From Streptomyces lichenis (GTDB taxonomy: Bacteria; Actinomycetota; Actinomycetes; Streptomycetales; Streptomycetaceae): 64,000 nucleotides of DNA. A program made the translations under genes and the position numbers. Under the pieces are notes generated by a model. It made no database searches. It was not told the DNA's origin and saw nothing but the letters and a program-made list of their open reading frames with translations. Where the stretch lies: positions 1 through 64,000 of the forward strand of contig NZ_JALPTH010000027.1 of NCBI RefSeq assembly GCF_023218175.1. The letters are read 5' to 3'. This document shows, in pieces, positions 1 through 6,808 of the stretch (position 1 is the first letter of the stretch; each line of letters opens with the position of its first letter).

Positions 1-38
1 GGGGGACGGGGGAGAGAACGGGGGAGACGGGGGAAGAC

Positions 39-95
39 CGGCGGCGCCGGGGTGGTGGGGCTCTTGGGGGAGAGCCCACCACCCCGGCGCCGCCG
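39..95. terminator. Strong hairpin downstream of the TetR operon
   Basis: A 25-bp stem pairs 39-64 with 71-95 with a single bulged G; the loop is TGGGGG (65-70). It lies about 65 nt beyond the stop of the minus-strand TetR gene. It has no U-tract, which is usual for Streptomyces terminators. The G-rich sequence at 1-38 holds no recognisable gene. Confidence 0.7.
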
Positions 96-159
96 TTCGC
101 GGTGTCCACCGCCGTTCGCCGACTCCGCCGCCGTTCGCGGTCCCGGGCCGGGGCCGGGG

Positions 160-771
160 TCAGTGGCCGCTGACGCGGCCGTGCAGGAGGAGGGACAGGG
201 CGCCGTGGACGTCGTCGAGTGAGCGCTGCGGCTGGAAGGCCTGCCAGTCGAGCGCGGCCACCAGCACCATGCCGACCAGCGCCGCGGCGGTGAGCGGGAT
301 GTCGATCTCCTCGCTCAGCTCGCCCGCGGCCACCCCGTCCCGCAGCACCGTCTCCACCACCGCGACCGCCTCCTGACGGACCACCAGCAGGGTGGACTGC
401 CAGGCCCGGTTGGTGCGCCACAGCTCGGCCACGTACAGCTGGGTGAAGGCGGGGTAGCGGTGGATGAAGAGCAGCCCGGCGCGGATCATCGCGTCCAGCG
501 CCTCCACCCGGGTCCCGCCCCCGGCCACCGTGTCCTCGGCGGCCTGGCGCAGGGAGGCGGTCAGCAGCCCCACTCCGTGCCGCAGCAACTCCTCGAACAG
601 CTCGCTCTTGCTCTTGAAGTTGTAGTAGACGGTGCCCTTGGCCACCCCGGCGCGTTCCGCGATCTCGTCCACGGTCGTGGCCGAGAAACCCTGCTCGGCG
701 ATGAGGGTCACGGCGGCCTCGTACAGCTTGGTGCGGGTGGCCTGCCGTCTGGTGCTGCTGCGGGTTTCCAT
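160..771 (-). CDS. TetR/AcrR-family transcriptional repressor
   Basis: 203-residue protein with a typical TetR N-terminus: a helix-turn-helix at about residues 33-54 containing TTVDEIAERAGVAKGTVYYNF, followed by an all-helical ligand-binding half. TetR proteins bind palindromic operators as dimers and release them on binding a ligand. It is the last gene of a three-gene minus-strand operon, 11 nt after the YhgE/Pip gene. I chose the ATG at 771. A GTG at 786 overlaps the upstream stop as GTGA and would add five residues (V-R-I-D-T), so translational coupling from that start is possible. The palindrome at 4094-4121 in front of the operon is the likely target, which implies autoregulation (inference). 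The ligand is unknown. Confidence 0.9.
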   Translation of the reverse strand: METRSSTRRQATRTKLYEAAVTLIAEQGFSATTVDEIAERAGVAKGTVYYNFKSKSELFEELLRHGVGLLTASLRQAAEDTVAGGGTRVEALDAMIRAGLLFIHRYPAFTQLYVAELWRTNRAWQSTLLVVRQEAVAVVETVLRDGVAAGELSEEIDIPLTAAALVGMVLVAALDWQAFQPQRSLDDVHGALSLLLHGRVSGH

Positions 772-782
772 GGTGTCGATTC

Positions 783-3032
783 TCACAGGCTCAGCTCGGG
801 GTGCAGCTTGTCCAGGGTCCACACCTGGCGCCGGTGGGCGGAGATCGCGGTCAGCGCCAGCGCACCGGCGGTGAACGCGGCGAGCACCGCCGAGGCCGTC
901 CAGACCGGCTCCATCCCGCCGCCGCTGATCAGCCGGCGCAGCGCCTCGACCACGTAGGTCATCGGCAGCCAGGGGTGGATGGCGTTGAAGAAGCCGGGGC
1001 TGGTCTGCACCGGGTAGGTGCCACCCGCGGAGGTCAGCTGGAGCATCAGCAGTGCCAGCACCAGGATGCGCCCGGCGGCCCCGAAGCGGGCGTTCAGCCA
1101 CTGGATGATCGCGGCGAAGCAGCAGGTCACCAGGGCGAGGAAGCCCATGGTCGCGGCGGACCTGGCCATCTCCAGGCCGAGCCCCCAGTGCAGTACCGAC
1201 ATCAGCGCGGCCACCTGGACCAGCCCGATCGCGGCCACCGGCAGCCAGCCGGCCAGCGCGATCCGCCAGGCCGCGGCCCCGGCGGCGAGCGCCCGCCGGT
1301 TGAGCGGCTGGATCAGCATGTACGCCACCATGGCGCCCACCCAGAGGGAGAGCGGGATGAAGTACGGGGCGAAGCCGGTGCCGTAGTTGGGCGCCTTGTA
1401 CAGCGACTGCGAGGCGAGCTTCACCGGGTCGGCCATCACCTCGGTACGCCGGTCCCGCTCGTCCTTGCCGTAGTCCGGGATCTTGCCCACACCGTCGTTG
1501 AGCCCGCCGGCCAGCTCGGTCGAGCCGTCCACCAGCCGGAACATCCCGCTGTCCAGGTCGCCCGCGCCCTGCTTGAGCCGGCCGACTCCACTGTCCAGGT
1601 CGGCCGAGCCGGACTTGGCGGTGGCCAGCCCGCCGTAGAGGGCGCCCGCACCGTCGGCCACCTTGCGGGCGCCGTCGTTGAGCTCGTTCACCTTGGTGAC
1701 CGCGTACGCCAGGTCCTCGTCCAGGTGCGGGGCGCGCCGGGCGAGCGCCTGGGCCTTGGTCTGGACGTCCTTCAGCTGCGCGTCCAGCTTCCCGATGTCG
1801 CCGTTCGAGTCCTTGGCCAGTTCGTGTACGTCGTCGGCGACCCGCGCGGTGTCGGCGGCCGCCGTCTTGGCCTTGGCCAGCTTGGGGCAGACCTGGGCGT
1901 CGACGTCGGCCTGGGTGAGGCCCTCGGTCACCGGTACGCCGGGCACCTCGGGGAGCTGGCCGCCGGTGCCGGCCGACTCGCCCGTACCGGCGGTGGCGCT
2001 CGGGCCGTCCGCGCCGGGGGTCTTGCCGGTGCCGGTGCCGCCGGTGATGGCCTTGGCCTTGCCGAGCAGGGTCTTGTCGACGCACAGCTCCCGGTACACG
2101 GTGTTCAGGTCGTCGGAGGCCTTATGGGCGTTCTCCCGGCCGGTGGGCCCCCACTTCACGATCAGGTCGAGGTTGTTCCGCAGCCCCTGCGAGAAGTCGG
2201 CGACCATCTGGGCGGACCGGCCGATCTGCGCGCCGTTGTCCTTGAGGTACGGGCGGGCCTCGCCGGCCGCGCGGTTGACCCGGTCGGCGAGCAGCTGGGT
2301 GCCGTCGGCCACCTGCCGCGAGCCGGACGTCAGCTCGGCGGCGCCGGAGGTGAGCCGGGTGATGCCGCCGGCCAGTTCGCCACTGCCCTTCTTGGCGTCC
2401 GTCAGCCCGTCGGAGAGGTCTTTGGAGCCCTTCTTCGCCTTCTCGGTGCCGTTCTTGAGGTCGTCGGCGCCCTGGGCGGCCTTCTCCGTGGCGTCGTGGA
2501 TGTCGGAGAAGGAGATGAAGATCCGGTCCAGGAAGGAGCGGGACGACTTGGTGGAGGCGGCGGTGCGGATCTCGGAGAACACCGTGCGGGAGATCTGGCC
2601 GACGATGTAGTTGTTGGAGTCGTTGGTCCGCACCCGCAGGGCCCCGGTCTCCGGGGAGTCACCGGAGCTGGAGGCGATCCGCTCGCTGAAGTCCTTCGGC
2701 ATGGTCAGCGACAGGTAGTAGCGGCCCTCCTCGACGCCCTCCCGGGCCTCCTCGTCGCTCACCTCGTGCCACTCGAAGACCTTGCTGTCCCGCAGGTTCC
2801 TGGTGATCTCGTCGCCCGCGTTGAGCTTCTCACCACCGGTCTTGGCGCCCTTGTCCTCGTTGACCAGCGCGACCGGCAGCTTGTCCAGCCGGCCGTACGG
2901 GTCCCAGAACGACCACAGGTACAGCGCGCCGTACAGCAGCGGCAGCAGCAGGATGGCGACCAGCGCGGCGCGCGGCAGCTTCCCGCGGCCGAACCGCCTC
3001 AGCTCAAGCGCGGCCAGTCTCGGCGAACGCAT
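783..3032 (-). CDS. YhgE/Pip-family membrane protein (ABC-2 type)
   Basis: 749 residues with one N-terminal membrane segment (about 20-42), then the family hallmark of a small-residue-rich stretch before VNEDKG. A long extracytoplasmic region follows, rich in repeated GA.DL..G units predicted to be coiled-coil (about 185-260 and 465-530). About six C-terminal membrane segments lie in 550-735. This is the architecture of YhgE/Pip (phage infection protein) and related ABC-2 exporters such as the EsaA type. The start at 3032 has a strong GAGGAGG Shine-Dalgarno inside the end of the upstream ABC gene, which it overlaps by 29 nt, so the two are coupled. The substrate cannot be read from sequence; drug or peptide export is the usual guess. 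The insert near 320-375 is Thr/Gly/Pro-rich and low complexity. Confidence 0.88.
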   Translation of the reverse strand: MRSPRLAALELRRFGRGKLPRAALVAILLLPLLYGALYLWSFWDPYGRLDKLPVALVNEDKGAKTGGEKLNAGDEITRNLRDSKVFEWHEVSDEEAREGVEEGRYYLSLTMPKDFSERIASSSGDSPETGALRVRTNDSNNYIVGQISRTVFSEIRTAASTKSSRSFLDRIFISFSDIHDATEKAAQGADDLKNGTEKAKKGSKDLSDGLTDAKKGSGELAGGITRLTSGAAELTSGSRQVADGTQLLADRVNRAAGEARPYLKDNGAQIGRSAQMVADFSQGLRNNLDLIVKWGPTGRENAHKASDDLNTVYRELCVDKTLLGKAKAITGGTGTGKTPGADGPSATAGTGESAGTGGQLPEVPGVPVTEGLTQADVDAQVCPKLAKAKTAAADTARVADDVHELAKDSNGDIGKLDAQLKDVQTKAQALARRAPHLDEDLAYAVTKVNELNDGARKVADGAGALYGGLATAKSGSADLDSGVGRLKQGAGDLDSGMFRLVDGSTELAGGLNDGVGKIPDYGKDERDRRTEVMADPVKLASQSLYKAPNYGTGFAPYFIPLSLWVGAMVAYMLIQPLNRRALAAGAAAWRIALAGWLPVAAIGLVQVAALMSVLHWGLGLEMARSAATMGFLALVTCCFAAIIQWLNARFGAAGRILVLALLMLQLTSAGGTYPVQTSPGFFNAIHPWLPMTYVVEALRRLISGGGMEPVWTASAVLAAFTAGALALTAISAHRRQVWTLDKLHPELSL

Positions 3033-4074
3033 CGGCCGCCCCCTCCTCGTCCTGGGTCTGTGTCTTCTGGGTCTGCTGCGACTTCTGGGTCTGGTGCGGC
3101 TCTTGCGGCTGCGGACGCGGCTCGGCTTCGGTGTCCTCGGCGCCTTCCGGGACGGCCGCGGCCTTCGGCGCCTCCGCCTTCTCCGGCTGTGCCGCCTCTT
3201 CCGGCGTCGGTGAGGCGTCGGTGCGGCCGGTGTCCGGCCGGTCGGTCACGGTACGGACGACCAGGGCGTCGGCGGGCGCCTCGCTGCACACCGCGAGCAC
3301 CGTGATCCCGGACGCCGCGATGGACCGCAGCAGCTCCCAGGCCGCCTCGCGGTCGGTGCCGGAGAGCTTCAGGTCGGTGTCGTCCACGGCGAGCAGACGC
3401 GGCTGCGCCATCAGCGCGAGGGCGAGGGACAGCCGCAGGCCCTCCAGCCGCTCCAGGTCCCGTACGGAGGTCCGCTCGCCCTTGGGCAGGGCGGCGGGGT
3501 CGAGCCCGGCGGCCTCCAGGGCGGCGGTGACACGGGCGCGGGCGGCGGCCCGGGTGGCGCGTGGCCGCAGCAGGTCGAGCGGGGAGCCGGTGAAGTGGCG
3601 CTGGAGCAGGGCCCGTTCACGCAGGTGCTCGGCGACGGTGAACGCCGGGTCGAGGTCGCTGACTCCGCACACGGGGCCGAGCGCGCTGATCCGCCGGACC
3701 TTGCCCATCTTCTTCGGCAGTGGCACCCCGCCCACCTCGGCGTGGCCCGCGGTGGCGCGCATCCGGCCGGTGAGGGCGAGCAGCAGGCAGGTGCGGCCGG
3801 AGCCTGACGGCCCCTCGATGGCCACCAGCGCCCCGGCCGGTGCCGCCACGTCCACGTCCTGGAAGGCCCAGCCGCGCGGACCCTTCAGTCCGAAGCCCCG
3901 GGCGACGACCGTCGCACCCGGCCCCGAGTCCGCCCCCGACTCCGCCCCCGGGTTCGGTCCCGACTCCGGCTTCGCGTCCCGCTTTTCACCGGTCCGCGCC
4001 GATGGGCCGCCGCCCCTCTTCACCAACGTGCCGCGCGTACCGCGTATGCGGCCGCCTCCGGTCCGTCCCGCCAC
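3004..4074 (-). CDS. Degenerate ABC transporter ATP-binding protein
   Basis: 356 residues. The nucleotide-binding fold spans about 54-280, between a low-complexity Gly/Ser N-terminus and a Glu/Gln/Pro-rich tail (280-356). The Walker A motif reads GPSGSGRT (88-95): the invariant lysine is Arg94. The signature motif is not LSGGQ but a loose LERLEGLRLS, and Walker B ends in DD (231-232), not DE. The partner is evidently the overlapping YhgE/Pip protein. It may bind nucleotide without hydrolysing it well, or act structurally (inference). First gene of the operon; GTG at 4074 taken as start, but the first ~50 residues are unconserved-looking and a later start is possible. Confidence 0.8.
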   Translation of the reverse strand: MAGRTGGGRIRGTRGTLVKRGGGPSARTGEKRDAKPESGPNPGAESGADSGPGATVVARGFGLKGPRGWAFQDVDVAAPAGALVAIEGPSGSGRTCLLLALTGRMRATAGHAEVGGVPLPKKMGKVRRISALGPVCGVSDLDPAFTVAEHLRERALLQRHFTGSPLDLLRPRATRAAARARVTAALEAAGLDPAALPKGERTSVRDLERLEGLRLSLALALMAQPRLLAVDDTDLKLSGTDREAAWELLRSIAASGITVLAVCSEAPADALVVRTVTDRPDTGRTDASPTPEEAAQPEKAEAPKAAAVPEGAEDTEAEPRPQPQEPHQTQKSQQTQKTQTQDEEGAADAFAETGRA

Positions 4075-4093
4075 CGGCCTGCACCCCCACCCC

Positions 4094-4121
4094 TTTTTGA
4101 ACTGACTGGTCAGTCCAAAAA
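4094..4121. promoter_or_regulatory. TetR-type palindromic operator
   Basis: Arms TTTTTGAACTGAC (4094-4106) and GTCAGTCCAAAAA (4109-4121) are reverse complements at 12 of 13 positions around a central TG. The core ACTGAC-N2-GTCAGT resembles known TetR-family operators. It starts 20 nt upstream of the ABC gene and overlaps the -10 box and start point of the minus-strand promoter at 4119-4147. The likely ligand is the TetR protein encoded at the end of the same operon. Confidence 0.8.
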
Positions 4122-4147
4122 CTACTCCGAACGGGGAGTTGAGGCAA
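4119..4147 (-). promoter_or_regulatory. Promoter of the ABC-YhgE-tetR operon
   Basis: Reading the minus strand: TTGCCT (4147-4142), a 17-bp spacer, then TAGTTT (4124-4119). Spacing and hexamers fit the principal sigma factor HrdB. Transcription would begin near 4112, inside the palindrome, which is ideal for repression. Confidence 0.65.
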
Positions 4148-4236
4148 AACCGCTGGTCAAGGTGGATTGTCAGTGGGGGCGGGCACGATGGACACAGTCG
4201 GCCACAGTGCCGTCACACGACGACAGGAGGTTCGTC

Positions 4237-4728
4237 ATGTCCGCTGGTTCCCGCGCCACGGCGAACGATGTCCATCCGGTGGTACGCCGCTCCACGGCGC
4301 CGCCCGCCGCCCTCGACCTCCTCGCCCAGGCCCACGCCGGGCTGGACGAGGCCGCCGTGCTGGAGACGTCCAACGAGCGGTACGCCGCGGCCCATCTGGC
4401 CGCGCTGCGCACCGCCGCCGCCGTGCTGGCCGCCCGCGGCCGCCCCGAGACCACCGCGCGCGGGCGGCAGCGGATCCGCAGCGCCTGGGAGGTGCTGCCC
4501 GAGTCGGCGCCCGAGCTGGCCGAGTGGAGCGCCCTGTTCGCCTCGGGGGCGGACCGGCGGGCCCGGGCCGAGGCGGGCATAGACGGCGCGGCCGACCGCC
4601 GCGAGGCCGACGACCTGATCCGCGACGCCGGGCGGTTCCTGCGCATCGTGGAGCGGCTGCTGCGACCGGAGCCGGTGGCGCCGCGCCCGGTGCCGGCGCC
4701 GCGCGGGGGAGCCGCCCAGGACGGGTGA
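4237..4728 (+). CDS. HEPN-domain protein, SAV_6107 type
   Basis: 163 residues, almost entirely helical, matching the Streptomyces SAV_6107-type HEPN proteins as I remember them (L..A...L......Y..AHLAALR early, then W.LLP.S.PEL.EW...F pattern). HEPN domains are often RNases or nucleotide-binding partners of other enzymes. I do not see a clear RxxxxH catalytic motif, so catalysis is unproven. The ATG at 4237 is fixed by AGGAGG at 4225-4230. It is divergent from the TetR operon and 64 nt upstream of the methyltransferase gene, with which it may be cotranscribed. Confidence 0.75.
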   Translation: MSAGSRATANDVHPVVRRSTAPPAALDLLAQAHAGLDEAAVLETSNERYAAAHLAALRTAAAVLAARGRPETTARGRQRIRSAWEVLPESAPELAEWSALFASGADRRARAEAGIDGAADRREADDLIRDAGRFLRIVERLLRPEPVAPRPVPAPRGGAAQDG

Positions 4729-4792
4729 TCGGACCAGGCCCGCAGGCCATAGGGTGGGGGAGTCCGCAATCTGTCCCGAGGAGTCAACTGCC

Positions 4793-5551
4793 GTGTCGGA
4801 CCCCCAGCGCCCCCGCGCCTCCCTCCGTACCGCCGTGGTGTGGGACGTTCTGGCGGAAGCCCTCGACCGCCGGGTCAAGGCCGCCGGCCAGGACAGCCTG
4901 GACGTCCTCGACACCGGCGGCGGCAGCGGCAACTTCGCGGTGCCCGTGGCCGCCCTGGGCCACCGGGTCACCGTGGTGGACCCCAGCCCCAACGCGCTGT
5001 TCGCGCTGGAGCGCCGGGCCGCCGAGGCCGGGGTGGCCGACCGGGTGCGCGGCGTGCAGGGCGATGTACACGGGCTGTTCGACGTGGTCGAGCGCGGCGG
5101 CTTCGACGCGGTGCTCTGCCACGGTGTCCTGGAGTACGTGGACGACCCCGCCGAGGGCGTGCGCAACGCGGTCGCGGCGCTGCGGCCCGACGGCATCCTG
5201 AGCCTGCTGGCCGCCGGACTGGGCGGCGCCGTGCTGGCCCGGGCGCTCGCCGGGCACTTCACCGAGGCCCGCCGCGCCCTGGAGGACCCGGCCGGCCGCT
5301 GGGGCGAGGGCGACCCGGTTCCGCGCCGTTTCACCGCCGAGCAGCTGACCGAGGCCGCGCGGGCGGCGGGCGTCGAGGTGGGGGCGGTGCACGGGGTGCG
5401 GGTCTTCGCCGACCTGGTGCCCGGAGTGCTGGTCGACACCGAGCCGGGAGCCGTGGAAGCCCTGCTGAAGCTGGAGGCGGCCGCCGCCGAGCTGCCCGCC
5501 TTCCGCTCGGTCGCCACTCAGCTGCACGTACTGGGCGAACGCCGGGGCTGA
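4793..5551 (+). CDS. Class I SAM-dependent methyltransferase
   Basis: 252 residues. The Rossmann fold shows motif I as VLDTGGGSGNFAVPVA (about 36-51), an acidic residue ending strand 2 (VTVVDPSP), and the motif IV region DAVLCHGVLEYV. This is close to the SmtA/UbiE-like methyltransferases; the substrate is unknown. GTG at 4793 is preceded by GAGGAG at 4778-4783 with good spacing; a longer open frame exists upstream but lacks a ribosome site. CATAGGGT near 4748 could be a -10 element. Confidence 0.85.
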   Translation: MSDPQRPRASLRTAVVWDVLAEALDRRVKAAGQDSLDVLDTGGGSGNFAVPVAALGHRVTVVDPSPNALFALERRAAEAGVADRVRGVQGDVHGLFDVVERGGFDAVLCHGVLEYVDDPAEGVRNAVAALRPDGILSLLAAGLGGAVLARALAGHFTEARRALEDPAGRWGEGDPVPRRFTAEQLTEAARAAGVEVGAVHGVRVFADLVPGVLVDTEPGAVEALLKLEAAAAELPAFRSVATQLHVLGERRG

Positions 5552-5828
5552 CCCTCACCGCGCCCGGCGACCGGCGCCGACCTGCGGCGCAGCCGCACAT
5601 GGAGTACGCCACACGCCACCCGTGCGGGCCCGAAGCCCCGTATGATCGAGGGACACCACTCGGGCATGACGGAACGCAGGACGGGGAACCACAACCTCAC
5701 CGGCCGTACCGGCATGGCGGTCCCAGCGGTGAAAGGCACGAGGGCGGGTTTCACGGGGGCGATTCCCTGCCTATCCTGGAAGGGCCGCATACCGGTCGCC
5801 CCCAGCGACCGACGACGAGGAGGACTCC

Positions 5829-6236
5829 GTGCCGCTCTCGGAGCACGAGCAGCGCATGCTCGAGCAGATGGAGCGAGCGCTGTACGCCGAAGATCCCAAG
5901 TTCGCGACAGCGCTCGAGGGAAGCGGGCTGCGTACGTACACCCGGCGACGGGTCTACCAAGCGGTCGCAGGCTTCCTGGTGGGTATCGCCCTCCTCATGG
6001 CCGGAATGGTCGCCCAGCAGATCTGGATCAGCGTGGTGGGCTTCCTCGTCATGCTGGGGTGCGCGGTCCTCGCGGTCACCGGATGGCGCAAGGCCCCCAA
6101 GCCCGGCGAGGCCCAGGCCGCGCCCGGCCAGGGCCGGCAGCAGGGCGGCGGAGGCCGGCAGTCCCGGCAGCGCCGCTCCATGATGAACCGGATCGAGGAG
6201 CGCTGGCAGCGCCGCCGCGACGAACAGGGCCAGTGA
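5829..6236 (+). CDS. DUF3040 small membrane protein
   Basis: 135 residues starting with MPLSEHEQRMLEQMERALYA, the hallmark of the actinobacterial DUF3040 family. Two adjacent membrane segments (about 48-66 and 70-90) are followed by a Gly/Gln-rich, then basic C-terminal tail. The GTG start has AGGAGGA 5 nt upstream. The family is confined largely to Actinobacteria, and in Streptomyces it sits just outside the division cluster, so a role linked to envelope or septum is often suspected but cannot be shown here. The 277 nt in front hold no gene and presumably its promoter. Confidence 0.88.
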   Translation: MPLSEHEQRMLEQMERALYAEDPKFATALEGSGLRTYTRRRVYQAVAGFLVGIALLMAGMVAQQIWISVVGFLVMLGCAVLAVTGWRKAPKPGEAQAAPGQGRQQGGGGRQSRQRRSMMNRIEERWQRRRDEQGQ

Positions 6237-6328
6237 GCCCGGGGCGCGCACCACGCCGGTGACGACCCCCGTCGGTGCGGGGTGTGGACGGCTTCCGTCC
6301 GTACGGCCCTCGGCACCATGACTTCGCC

Positions 6329-6360
6329 TGTGGGGCGGCCACTTCGGTGGCCGCCCCACA
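6329..6360. terminator. Perfect hairpin with UUCG loop
   Basis: A flawless 14-bp stem (6329-6342 with 6347-6360, TGTGGGGCGGCCAC) is capped by TTCG, the ultra-stable tetraloop. It lies 93 nt after the DUF3040 stop and before the tandem repeat, so it should end rightward transcription. Confidence 0.85.
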
Positions 6361-6480
6361 GACGTGTGCGCCCACGCTCACCGACCGCGCCGCCGGGGAC
6401 GCGGCGAGGGTGAGCGAAGCCTCCCGCGCGGGCGGGGCACAGACAGCCGCCGGAGGAACGGTGCGCACCCGTGGGCCCCG

Positions 6481-6750
6481 GGTGCCCACCGGCCTGCGCC
6501 GGGGGTGCCCACCGGCCTCCGCCCGAGGGCGCAGCGGCCTGCGCCGGGGGTGCCCACCGGCCTCCGCCCGAGGGCGCAGCGGCCTCCGCCGGGGGTGCCC
6601 ACCGGCCTCCGCCCGAGGGCGCAGCGGCCTCCGCCGGGGGTGCCCACCGGCCTCCGCCCGAGGGCGCAGCGGCCTCCGCCCGGGATGCCCACCGGCCTCC
6701 GCCCGGGTGCCCACCGGCCCACGCCCGAGTGCCCACCGGCCTGCACCCCG
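6481..6750. repeat. 45-bp tandem repeat between convergent genes
   Basis: Copies of a 45-bp unit beginning GGGGGTGCCCACCGGCCTCC start at 6501, 6546, 6591 and 6636, flanked by decayed copies from 6481 and to about 6750. Each unit is two related halves of 23 and 22 bp that both end CGGCCTCCGCC. As 45 is a multiple of three and GC is extreme, several frames stay open across it; no ribosome site or domain supports translation. The 572 nt from 6237 to 6808 hold only this and the hairpin. Confidence 0.85.
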
Positions 6751-6808
6751 CCCGAGGGTGCGCCGGAGCAGGCTCATCAGGCTCGTCCCGGTGCACCCTT
6801 CCCGCGTC

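Noticed and set aside
160..2085. 641-residue minus-strand frame merging TetR with upstream sequence
   Set aside because: The first ~435 residues are a shadow of the YhgE/Pip gene; only the part from 771 (or 786) is TetR.
6481..6750. CRISPR array
   Set aside because: The repeats are contiguous with no unique spacers between them and no cas genes nearby.
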